Assembly: GCA_964650245.1 (NCBI GenBank)
Contig: CAZYQK010000023.1
Location: forward strand, 1 to 28,466
Reading direction: 5' to 3'
From: WS-2 sp964650245
GTDB taxonomy: Bacteria > Eisenbacteria > RBG-16-71-46
DNA length: 28,466 bases
The position numbers were made by a program, and so were the translations under genes. Under the pieces are notes generated by a model. It did no database searches. It saw only the letters and a list, made by a program, of their open reading frames with translations, and was not told the DNA's origin. Positions 16,487-24,043 of this stretch are shown piece by piece. Position 1 is the first letter of the stretch. Each line of letters begins with the position of its first letter.

Positions 16487-18348
16487 AGCGCCCGTACCGG
16501 GCACCGGCCCTCGCGCTCGCCCTGGTGATGTTCGCGACCCCCGCGGCCTTCGCCCAGCTCGGCGGCGGCGCTCCGCCCCCGCCGGCCGAGACGCTGGTCA
16601 AAGCGCACGTCTCGCCGACTCGGTTTCCCGCGGGCGGACGCGCCGTCGCAGTGGTCCGGCTCGCCATCGCTTCCGGGTGGCACATCAACGCCAACCCACC
16701 CTCGCCCGACTACATGGTGCCCACCGAGATCGAGATCGAGCCCGCCGCCGGCCTAACCGCCGGCCCCCCCCGGTACCCCCCGGGCTATCCACTCCAGGTG
16801 TCCTTCGATCCAGCCCCCATGCTCGTGATGGGCGGCACCGTCGAGATCCAAGTCCCGCTCGCCGCCGCCGCGAGCGCCATCGCCGGCCCGCACACACTGA
16901 AGGCGAAGCTAACCTTCCAGGCCTGCAACGACCAGGTCTGCCTCACCCCCGTAAGCATCCCGTTCGATCTCCCGGTCGAGATCGCAGCTCTCGGAGCGGG
17001 TGGAACAGGGGCCGCTCCCGGGGACGCTGAGATTCCCGGCACGGACGCAGTTTCCGGCACGGCGAGAGTGCGGAGTGCGGCCCCGGGAGCGGCCCCTGTT
17101 CCACCCGCTCCCCCCGACAACCCCATCGCGCGCGCCTTCGACCGCGGCGGCTTCTTCGCGTTCCTGACCATCTTCGTCATCGGCCTCGCCCTCAATCTCA
17201 CGCCCTGCGTCTACCCGATGCTGGGCGTCACGGTCTCGATCTTCGGCGCGCGCCGCGCCGCGCCGCCATTTCAGATCCTGGGCCTGGCGCTGCTCTACGT
17301 GCTCGGCATGGCGCTCATGTACAGCACGCTGGGCGTGGTCGCCGCGCTCACCGGCGGGCTGTTCGGCGCGTTCCTCCAGAATCCGCTGGTGCTGATCGGG
17401 ATCGGGCTGCTCATGGTGCTGCTCTCGCTCTCGATGTTCGGGCTCTACGAGCTCCAGCCGCCGGCCTGGCTGCTGACGAAGCTGGGCGGAAGCGGCACGA
17501 CCAGCGCGGCGGGCGTGTTCTTCTCGGGGCTGGTGGTGGGCGTGTTCGCCGCGCCCTGCATCGGCCCGCCGATCGTGGCGCTGCTCGCGCTGGTGGGGGC
17601 GAAGGGCGACCCGTGGTTCGGCTTCGCCACCTTCTTCACGCTCTCGATGGGCCTCGGGCTCCCGTACCTGGTGCTCGGCACATTCTCGAACCTGCTCCAG
17701 CGGCTGCCGCGCTCCGGCGAATGGATGGTGTGGGTGAAGAAGCTGTTCGGCGTGATCCTGCTCGGCGTCGGCCTCTTCTACGGAATGCTCGCGGTCGCGC
17801 CGAAGTGGGCGGGCTGGATCGTGCCGCTGGCGCTGATCGTGGGCGGCGCCTATCTCGGCTTCTTCGAGAAGAGCGCAGCCAAGCGCCGAGGCTTCCAGCG
17901 CCTCAAGTGGGCGACCGGAACGCTCGCCATCGCGGGCGGGCTCTGGATCGTCTTCGCCACGCCCGCTCGGGGTGTCGCGTTCCGCGACGTGACCCGCGCC
18001 GGGCTCGAGGCCGCGCTGCGCGACGGGCGGCCGGTCATGGTGGACTTCTCCGCCGACTGGTGCGTGCCGTGCCACGAGCTCGACCGCAACACCTTCACCG
18101 ACGCCTCGGTGATCGCCGCCGCCCGCGACTTCCACGCATTCAAGGTGGACCTCACGCGCTACGACTCCCCGGAGTCCGAGGCGTGGCGCCGCGAGTTCGG
18201 CATCACCGGCGTGCCGACCGTGGTGTTCCTCACTCCCGACGGCGCCGAAGTGCGCGAGGCGCGAGTCGAGGGCTTCCTCCCCCCGCGGCGCTTCCTCGAG
18301 CGCATGCGCTTCGCGGCCCGCGCCGGCCAGCGCGCGGAGCGCGAGTAG
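16483..18348 (+). CDS. dsbD: Thiol:disulfide interchange protein DsbD
   Basis: 621 aa, ATG 16483 with GGAGAAG at 16471-16477, overlapping the previous stop. It carries electrons from cytoplasmic thioredoxin across the inner membrane to periplasmic thiol proteins. All three cysteine pairs are visible: N-terminal immunoglobulin-like domain C148-x4-C153 (FQACNDQVCLTP), membrane domain C242 (NLTPCVYPM) and C359 (FAAPCIGPP), and C-terminal thioredoxin domain C527-V-P-C530 (SADWCVPCHELD). A signal peptide covers residues 1-24, with about eight helices between 220 and 500. The linker between N-terminal and membrane domains (about residues 171-210) is encoded by a 119-bp inverted-repeat element, an unusual insertion that keeps frame. 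Neighbouring DUF255/DsbH-like protein is a likely partner. Confidence 0.93.
   Translation: MKRPYRAPALALALVMFATPAAFAQLGGGAPPPPAETLVKAHVSPTRFPAGGRAVAVVRLAIASGWHINANPPSPDYMVPTEIEIEPAAGLTAGPPRYPPGYPLQVSFDPAPMLVMGGTVEIQVPLAAAASAIAGPHTLKAKLTFQACNDQVCLTPVSIPFDLPVEIAALGAGGTGAAPGDAEIPGTDAVSGTARVRSAAPGAAPVPPAPPDNPIARAFDRGGFFAFLTIFVIGLALNLTPCVYPMLGVTVSIFGARRAAPPFQILGLALLYVLGMALMYSTLGVVAALTGGLFGAFLQNPLVLIGIGLLMVLLSLSMFGLYELQPPAWLLTKLGGSGTTSAAGVFFSGLVVGVFAAPCIGPPIVALLALVGAKGDPWFGFATFFTLSMGLGLPYLVLGTFSNLLQRLPRSGEWMVWVKKLFGVILLGVGLFYGMLAVAPKWAGWIVPLALIVGGAYLGFFEKSAAKRRGFQRLKWATGTLAIAGGLWIVFATPARGVAFRDVTRAGLEAALRDGRPVMVDFSADWCVPCHELDRNTFTDASVIAAARDFHAFKVDLTRYDSPESEAWRREFGITGVPTVVFLTPDGAEVREARVEGFLPPRRFLERMRFAARAGQRAERE
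16993..17111. repeat. REPIN-like inverted repeat element inside dsbD
   Basis: Bases 16993-17023 and 17081-17111 are perfect reverse complements (31/31), separated by 57 bp. Each arm is itself a small hairpin: GGAGCGG (16993-16999) and CCGCTCC (17012-17018) in the left arm, mirrored in the right. Two inverted palindromic units about 120 bp end to end is the REPIN/MITE layout. The central 57 bp contain an imperfect direct repeat (TTCCCGGCACGG near 17033-17044 and TTTCCGGCACGG near 17051-17062). No target duplication is obvious. It is read through in frame as a Gly/Ala/Pro-rich linker. No second copy was seen in this window. Confidence 0.75.
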
Positions 18349-18425
18349 GCGCAGGGCTGCGTATCGAGCGGAGCTGTTCAGAGCGCAGCGCTTGTCAGGT
18401 GACCGCCGGGTGGCGTAGCATCATT

Positions 18426-18443
18426 TCAGACTTTTTACTCTGA
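18426..18443. promoter_or_regulatory. Inverted repeat, candidate operator of the Rrf2 regulator
   Basis: TCAGA (18426-18430), 8-bp spacer CTTTTTAC, TCTGA (18439-18443), in a short AT-rich island of an otherwise GC-rich region and 12 bp before the Rrf2 start. Rrf2 proteins commonly bind such dyads in their own promoters; a possible -10 (TACTCT, 18436-18441) lies inside it. Binding is inferred. Confidence 0.45.
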
Positions 18444-18455
18444 TTTGGAGGTTTC

Positions 18456-19019
18456 TTGCTTGCCGTCTACTCGGATGCCTGCAAGCACGCCATGCGCGCC
18501 CTCGTGCATCTCGCCCGACTCGGGCCCCAGGGGCGGGCCGCAGTGTGCGATTTCCTCGCGGAAGACGACTACCCCGAGGCCGCGCTCGCCAAGGTGCTCC
18601 AACTCCTCGCGGCGCGGGGAATTCTGACCTCGGTGCGCGGCGCGGGCGGGGGCTTCGAGCTCGCGCGCTCCGCGGACAAGGTCCGGCTGGCCGACATCAT
18701 CGCGGCGATCGACGGCAACGCGCGCGCGAACTCGTGCGCTCTGGGCGAGACCCACTGCGTCGAGTCCTCGTGGTGCCCGATCCATCATCACTGGTTCAAG
18801 GCCCGCACGTTGCTGTCCGACATGATGCGCAGCACGACGGTCGCCGATCTGGTGGAGCGCTGGCGGGCGGCGAAGGAGCCTCCCGCCGCCGGAGCAAGAT
18901 CCCGGTCCGCGGCCGCGGAGGTGGCGGCGCTCGCCGGCGCTGGCGGGCGGAAGGGGGCCGCCGGCCCTCCTCGCCGGTCCCGGCGGGCGGGAGCGGACGC
19001 GCGCCCGCGCGGCCGATGA
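18456..19019 (+). CDS. Rrf2-family transcriptional regulator with three-Cys cluster site
   Basis: 187 aa from TTG 18456, chosen because GGAGG lies at 18447-18451 and the Rrf2 pattern (Y-x-D-A-x-x-H-A-M-R-A-L-V-H-L-A) begins at once. The winged helix-turn-helix covers about 1-80, with the Rrf2 wing motif S-V-R-G-A-G-G-G-F-E-L-A. The dimer-helix loop carries C94-x6-C101-x5-C107 (SCALGETHC...WC), the position of the Fe-S ligands in IscR/NsrR (usually Cx5Cx5C or similar), so a cluster sensing Fe-S status, NO or redox is likely. The last 50 residues are an Ala/Arg/Gly-rich tail not usual in the family. The stop overlaps the next start (ATGA), so it heads and probably autoregulates the operon. Confidence 0.85.
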   Translation: MLAVYSDACKHAMRALVHLARLGPQGRAAVCDFLAEDDYPEAALAKVLQLLAARGILTSVRGAGGGFELARSADKVRLADIIAAIDGNARANSCALGETHCVESSWCPIHHHWFKARTLLSDMMRSTTVADLVERWRAAKEPPAAGARSRSAAAEVAALAGAGGRKGAAGPPRRSRRAGADARPRGR

Positions 19020-21205
19020 GGGCGAGACCCATGCGGCCCGAGTTTCGCCACGCGCGTGCCGCGCTCGCGCCGCTCGCCATCGCGCTGCTGCTCGGCGTTC
19101 CGCGCGCTGGGGTGTCGGAAGACGCCGACCGCCCGCTGCCGCCGATCGTCTTCGTATCGCGGCATCCCGTGCTCGCCGAGGACGGCACGCCCGAACCCGG
19201 CGCGATCCCAGGCATCGGACCGCGCGACCGCGCCGCCGCAGTGGGGGGGCGCCTTCTGGTGCGGGAGCCCGGCGGCGCGCTACGCGTGCTGGTCGACGGC
19301 ACGTGGCTGTTCGATGTCGCCGACCCGTGCGTTTCGTGGGACGGCACGCGCGTCGCGTTCTCGGGCCTCACCCATTCCGATTCGTCGTGGCGCATCTGGG
19401 AGATCCGCGCCGACGGCTCGGGACTGCGCCCGCTGACCCGCTCCGACCGCGCCGTGTCGCTCGTCCAGTTCGGCGCGGCGGCCGCGCGCTTCGCGCGCTA
19501 CGACGATGTCGATCCGTGCTGGCTGCCCGACGGGCGCATCTGCTTTGCGAGCACCCGCTACCCGCTCGTTGCCCAGATCGGCGACCTTCCCGCCACCAAC
19601 CTGTTCGTGGTGGGCGAAGACGGTCACGGCCCGCATCGCATCACCAGCGAGCGCAACGGCGCCGACGAGCCCGTGGTCGATCCGGCGACCGGACGCGTCG
19701 TTTACGCGCACTGGCTGCTCAACTTGGACCGACCGAGCAACGTGACCCGCAGCGGTCTCACCTTCCTCGACCACGAGGCCCTGACCCGCGACATCGGCAA
19801 CATCTGGGAAGCGGTCTCGGTCACGCCCGACGGGCGCGGCATGACGCTCCACGCCGGCGACCCGCGCACGCGCGCGGGACTCCTCTGCTACAAACCGACA
19901 CCACTGCCCGACGGGCGCGTGCTCACGCTGTTTGCGGCGAATCCCGCGCTCGCGCCGACCCCGGTGGCGACCGGCGTGCGGCTGTTCGGGAGGGGCGCGA
20001 GCGAAGGGCGCGCCGTGCTCGGCCTGAAGCCCGGCCCCGGTCTCGGCGCGTGGGCCTCGGGCGACCCCGAGCCGCTGCTCTCCGCTCCGCGCGCGGCCGA
20101 TCCGGTGGCGCTGCCGGACGGGCGGCTGCTGGTCGCGTGGGCTCCGGACGCGCGCGGTGACTTCGGCCTCTACCGCTGTCGGCTCGACGGCTCGGAACTC
20201 GAGCGCGTGCTCGACCTGCCCGGGACGCACGAGCTCGACGCCGCCGTGCTGGCACCCCAACCCGTGCCGCCCGTGATCCCGGACCAGCTCGAGCCGGCGG
20301 CGCCGCTTCCGCCGACCGAGGATCCCGAGACCTTCGTGCGCGGCGGCACCTTCCGCTTCGACTGCCTCAACGTGTTCGCGAATGCGCCGGTGGACGCGCC
20401 GGTTCCGGATGCCCCGGCGATCGCGCAGGGCGCGCGGGTGCGTCTCTATCTGAACTTCCAGCGGCAGCATCCGGGCGGCCGCGATCCGAGCATCCTCTAC
20501 CGCGAGGCGGCGCTGACCCCGCGCGGGGCGATCCACGAGAACGAGATCCCCGCCGACGTGCCGCTGTTCGATCAGCTGGTGGACGCGCATGGCCGGGTGT
20601 TGAGCACCACCAGCGGGGCGTTCGCGCACCTGGCCGGCTTCGGCTCGGGCCGGCGCAGCGGGTGGGCGCAGTGCGTGGGCTGCCACGCCGGGCACAGCAC
20701 GCAGTTCATTCCGCACAACTTCAGCGCCGCGGAGTGGTTCAACGTCTCGACCTCCGCGGTCGTCGAGGCCAGCTCGGAGTGGCGGCCGCACCGCCGGGGC
20801 GAGCCGCCGTGTCCGGCGCGCCGCGTCGTGGACCGCCGCGCGCGCAGCGACAGTCTGGGCGTGGCGTGGGTGGCGGCCGGGCGCCGCGGCCAGTCGGTCA
20901 CGCTCACCTGGCCGATCCCGATCGAGGTTTCGCGCTTCGTGCTCTACGGGATCCGGCCCGATCCGCCGCGCGGCACCGACCTGGTGGTCGAGCGCTGCCG
21001 CATCACGCTGCTGCGCGGCGGGCATGTCGTGGGCCGAGTCAACCGAACTGGCGCCATCGCGCCCGAAGGAACGGTGATCGCCGCGCCGTCGGTCACCATC
21101 GACGCCGCGAAGATCGAGTTGCTCGAGGTGCGGGGCCGCGTCGCCGGCCGACCGCTTGCGGGGCTCGCCGAGGTGGAGACCATCGCCCGGCTGGCGCTCG
21201 AGTGA
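19016..21205 (+). CDS. Exported beta-propeller protein with one c-type haem motif, hydrazine-synthase-alpha-like architecture
   Basis: 729 aa from ATG 19016 (overlapping the Rrf2 stop); ATG 19031 is an alternative and gives the same signal peptide (ARAALAPLAIALLLGVPRAGVS). The N-terminal half has TolB/PD40-like propeller blades (SWDGTRVAFSGL, WRIWEIRADGSGLRPLT, WLPDGRICFASTRYP, FVVGEDGHGPHRIT, DPATGRVVYAHW). A middle domain (about 440-560) contains FDCLNVFANAPVDAP, RLYLNFQRQ and PADVPLFDQL before a single CxxCH site, C553-V-G-C556-H557, followed by AGHS. The end (about 600-729) looks like a discoidin/F5-8C-type beta-sandwich. Propeller, middle domain and haem in this order resemble HZS-alpha-related proteins of non-anammox bacteria; enzymatic activity is unknown. 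Covalent haem would need periplasmic export and cytochrome c maturation. Confidence 0.7.
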   Translation: MRARPMRPEFRHARAALAPLAIALLLGVPRAGVSEDADRPLPPIVFVSRHPVLAEDGTPEPGAIPGIGPRDRAAAVGGRLLVREPGGALRVLVDGTWLFDVADPCVSWDGTRVAFSGLTHSDSSWRIWEIRADGSGLRPLTRSDRAVSLVQFGAAAARFARYDDVDPCWLPDGRICFASTRYPLVAQIGDLPATNLFVVGEDGHGPHRITSERNGADEPVVDPATGRVVYAHWLLNLDRPSNVTRSGLTFLDHEALTRDIGNIWEAVSVTPDGRGMTLHAGDPRTRAGLLCYKPTPLPDGRVLTLFAANPALAPTPVATGVRLFGRGASEGRAVLGLKPGPGLGAWASGDPEPLLSAPRAADPVALPDGRLLVAWAPDARGDFGLYRCRLDGSELERVLDLPGTHELDAAVLAPQPVPPVIPDQLEPAAPLPPTEDPETFVRGGTFRFDCLNVFANAPVDAPVPDAPAIAQGARVRLYLNFQRQHPGGRDPSILYREAALTPRGAIHENEIPADVPLFDQLVDAHGRVLSTTSGAFAHLAGFGSGRRSGWAQCVGCHAGHSTQFIPHNFSAAEWFNVSTSAVVEASSEWRPHRRGEPPCPARRVVDRRARSDSLGVAWVAAGRRGQSVTLTWPIPIEVSRFVLYGIRPDPPRGTDLVVERCRITLLRGGHVVGRVNRTGAIAPEGTVIAAPSVTIDAAKIELLEVRGRVAGRPLAGLAEVETIARLALE

Positions 21206-21222
21206 CACGTGAGGCACGACCC

Positions 21223-24033
21223 ATGAATGCGACCCGCCTTCGGCCCGCCCTCGTCGCGCTGCTGATGTCGGCGCTCGCGGGCGCGGCGTCGGCGCAGGGC
21301 TTCAATGCCCTGGCCGCCAGGGATTCACTCGACGTGTGGGCGGTGGGCGTCGTCGGCGCGGTCTACCGCTCGCTCGACGGTGGAGCGACGTGGGGCAGCT
21401 ATCCGCTCGGGTCGGTGGACCATCGCGGGGTGGCGGCGCGCGGCGCGCGGGTGTGGATCGTGGACGCAGACGGCGCGCTGTGGACGAGCGAGAACACCGG
21501 CTACTCGTTCGTGTCGAGCGCCCCTGCGGGGGGCACCCCGCTCAACGCCGTGTGCTTCGCGACCCCGCTCGCGGGCTGGGTCGCCGGCGGCTCAGGCACC
21601 ATCCTCGCGACCGCCGACGGCGGCCAGAACTGGACGCCCCAGGTCTCGGGCACCACTGCGGATCTCAACGCGATCCGCTTCCGTGACGCGCTGGAGGGCT
21701 GGGCGTGCGGCGCAGGCGGGACCGTGCTCCACACCGTGGACGGCGGCGCGACCTGGAGCGCCCCGGCCGGCGCGCCCGGATTCGCGAAGGACCTCTACGA
21801 TATCGCCTGCGCCGGCGACACCGTCTGGGTCGCGGGCACCTACGCCTTCCTCGCGAGATCCACGGACGCGGGCGCGTCGTGGACCCCGATCGATCTCGAG
21901 ATCACATCGAAGTCGGACGTGAACGGCGTGGAGCTGCTTCCCGGCGGGACGCTGTGGCTGTGCGGCGGGGGCGGCTTCCTGCGCCGCACCCAGGACGACG
22001 GAGCGCACTGGTTCTTCCCGCAGCACAAGGTCATGAGCGGGATTACCGACGTCTGCTTCAGCGACGCGACCCACGGGTGGGTGTGCGCGGCGCGCTCGAA
22101 GAACGTGGCGCGCACCCGCGATGGCGGCCTCACCTGGACGATCCCGGGCGGGGGAAGCTTCACCTACGCCTGGTTCCAGAAGATCGCGAGCGGGGCGAGC
22201 ATCGTCCGCGGCAATACGCTGGCGATCGACCCGGTCAACCGCGACAAGCTCTACGCGGTGCAGGGCAAGTACGTCATCGCGAGCTGGAATCGGGGCAACA
22301 CCTGGACGGCGATCGACACCATCCCGGGCACCGGGACGCGCACCAACGCCTTCCTGGTGTCGGCGAGCGACACCAATGCGTGGCTCGCGATCGTCCAGGA
22401 CGGCGACCGGGTGGTCCGCACCACCGACGGCGGCGCGAGCTGGACCGTGCCGCTCAGCAAGGTCTACACGGAGTACGGCCTGCCACTCGAGCAGGACCAC
22501 AACAACCCCGACCACGTCCTGTTTGCCCCCGAAGACGGGCGCATCTGGGAGTCGTTCGACTTCGGCGCGACCTGGGACACGCTCCCTTCCCAGACGCCGC
22601 GGTTCCGCAGCCCCGACGACATCGTCGTGGTGCCGGACACCAGCGGTCTCCTCTACCTCTCGGACGGCGTGACCGGCAGCGGGCTGGCGCAGATCTTCCG
22701 CTCCACGAACGGCGGCCGCAACTGGACGCTGATGAAGTCGGGCCCGAGCTCCGAGTTGCCCACGATCGTCGCGTCCCCCCTCGACAACCAGCTCGGATAC
22801 GCCACCAACTGGAGCGGCGGCGGCGTCAACCGCACCCAGGACATGGGGCTCACCTGGCCGGTGGTCGCGACCACCGCCTCCGCCTGGGGCGTGGACATCG
22901 GGAGGGACGATCCCAACGTGGTCATGTACGCCATCTACTCCGGCGGCCAGGCGTTCCTGAGCCTCAACCGCGGCGCGACATGGATCAGTGCGCCGATCGC
23001 CGGCTCCAACTACGCGGTGCTGGCCTACGACCGCAGCACCTTCCTGTGCCACCAGAGCGGTGGCATCTGGAAGGCGACCATCAGCCAGCCCGACATGCCG
23101 GTGGACAACATGCAGCTCGTGACGCTCACGCGGCCCAACGGCGGCGAGACCTTCCGCTACGGCGACACCGAGCCCATCGTCTGGTCGTCCCAGAATCTCG
23201 CGAGCCTCAGGCTCGAGGTCCAGCTCAAGCCGCAGGGGCCGTGGGTGCCGCTCGCGTCCGACGCCGCAGCACCCGCGGGCTCATGGTGGTGGCCGGTCGA
23301 AGCGTGGGCGTCTTGGTCGGCGAGAGTGCGGGTGAGCGACGCGAACGACGGCGCGCCGGTGGACCTGTCGGACGCGCCCTTCAGCATCGTGGTGCCGGGC
23401 CTCACGACGGCCCCCGCGACGCTCGCGTTCGGCGACGTGAACCTCGGCTCGAGCCGCACCGACACGGTGTGGGTCGAGAACCCCGGCGCGGCGACACTCG
23501 TGGTCTCGAGCGTCACCGTGCCGGGCGGCGGGCCCTTCACGCCCAACCGCACCTCGTTCTCGCTGCCGCCCGCGGGCAGGGACTCGGTGCTGGTGGTGTT
23601 CGAGCCGAGCACGGCGCAGCTCTACCAGGACACGCTCGTGATCGCGCACAACGCACCGGGCCCGCCGGTGCAGGTGCCGCTCTCGGGCACCGGCCACGAC
23701 GTCACCGCGGTGGAGCCGGGCGGGGAGGGGCCGCCCGCGCGCTTCGCGATGCCCGAAAACGTGCCCAACCCCTTCGGTGCGGGCGGCACCGTGATCGCCT
23801 ACTCGCTGCCCGAGGCCTGCGACGTCCGGCTCGAGGTATTCGACGTGCTCGGCCACCGCGTGGCCACGCTCGCGCGCGGGCGGCAGGCCGCGGGGCGCTA
23901 CGCGGTGCGCTTCCCCGGCGCGGGCCAGACGCTGGCCGGCGGGTACGGGGCGGCACTCCCGAGCGGCGTGTACTTCTGCCGGCTCCGGGCCGGTGCGTTC
24001 GTCCGGACCCGGCGACTGGCGCTGGTGCGATAA
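21223..24033 (+). CDS. Secreted Ycf48/BNR-propeller protein with ASH and C-terminal sorting-like domain
   Basis: 936 aa, ATG 21223 with GAGG nine bases upstream, 17 bp after the previous gene. Signal peptide 1-24 (ALVALLMSALAGAASA). Residues about 26-625 are sialidase/Ycf48-type blades: repeated S-x-D-x-G-x-x-W motifs (SLDGGATWGSY, TADGGQNWTP, TVDGGATWSA, TRDGGLTWTI, TTDGGASWTV, STNGGRNWTL). Then comes an Ig-like module starting TLTRPNGGETF (about 632), an ASH/choice-of-anchor-D module (about 727-825, TLAFGDVNLGSS), and a FlgD-Ig/Por-secretion-like tail (843-936) with MPENVPNPFG, LEVFDVLGHRV and LPSGVYFCRL. Such tails direct or anchor proteins at the surface in FCB-type bacteria. Ycf48 assists photosystem II assembly in cyanobacteria, but the fold is generic and no such role is implied. 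Confidence 0.85.
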   Translation: MNATRLRPALVALLMSALAGAASAQGFNALAARDSLDVWAVGVVGAVYRSLDGGATWGSYPLGSVDHRGVAARGARVWIVDADGALWTSENTGYSFVSSAPAGGTPLNAVCFATPLAGWVAGGSGTILATADGGQNWTPQVSGTTADLNAIRFRDALEGWACGAGGTVLHTVDGGATWSAPAGAPGFAKDLYDIACAGDTVWVAGTYAFLARSTDAGASWTPIDLEITSKSDVNGVELLPGGTLWLCGGGGFLRRTQDDGAHWFFPQHKVMSGITDVCFSDATHGWVCAARSKNVARTRDGGLTWTIPGGGSFTYAWFQKIASGASIVRGNTLAIDPVNRDKLYAVQGKYVIASWNRGNTWTAIDTIPGTGTRTNAFLVSASDTNAWLAIVQDGDRVVRTTDGGASWTVPLSKVYTEYGLPLEQDHNNPDHVLFAPEDGRIWESFDFGATWDTLPSQTPRFRSPDDIVVVPDTSGLLYLSDGVTGSGLAQIFRSTNGGRNWTLMKSGPSSELPTIVASPLDNQLGYATNWSGGGVNRTQDMGLTWPVVATTASAWGVDIGRDDPNVVMYAIYSGGQAFLSLNRGATWISAPIAGSNYAVLAYDRSTFLCHQSGGIWKATISQPDMPVDNMQLVTLTRPNGGETFRYGDTEPIVWSSQNLASLRLEVQLKPQGPWVPLASDAAAPAGSWWWPVEAWASWSARVRVSDANDGAPVDLSDAPFSIVVPGLTTAPATLAFGDVNLGSSRTDTVWVENPGAATLVVSSVTVPGGGPFTPNRTSFSLPPAGRDSVLVVFEPSTAQLYQDTLVIAHNAPGPPVQVPLSGTGHDVTAVEPGGEGPPARFAMPENVPNPFGAGGTVIAYSLPEACDVRLEVFDVLGHRVATLARGRQAAGRYAVRFPGAGQTLAGGYGAALPSGVYFCRLRAGAFVRTRRLALVR

Positions 24034-24043
24034 GGGCGTCGCC

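Noticed and set aside
14798..16504. 568-aa minus-strand open frame opposite DUF255
   Set aside because: Shadow of the plus-strand gene; composition is Arg/His/Glu/Val-rich with no recognisable fold.
16764..16790. Run of eight C and nearby C-rich stretch in dsbD as a possible frameshift
   Set aside because: The DsbD frame is continuous on both sides with matching domain content, so no frameshift is needed.
18545..19015. N-terminal extension of the haem protein frame across the Rrf2 gene
   Set aside because: The frame is open only because of GC bias; the signal peptide at 19016/19031 and the ATGA overlap define the start.
19280..21217. 645-aa minus-strand open frame opposite the haem protein
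   Set aside because: Antisense shadow; the plus strand has signal peptide, blades and CxxCH.
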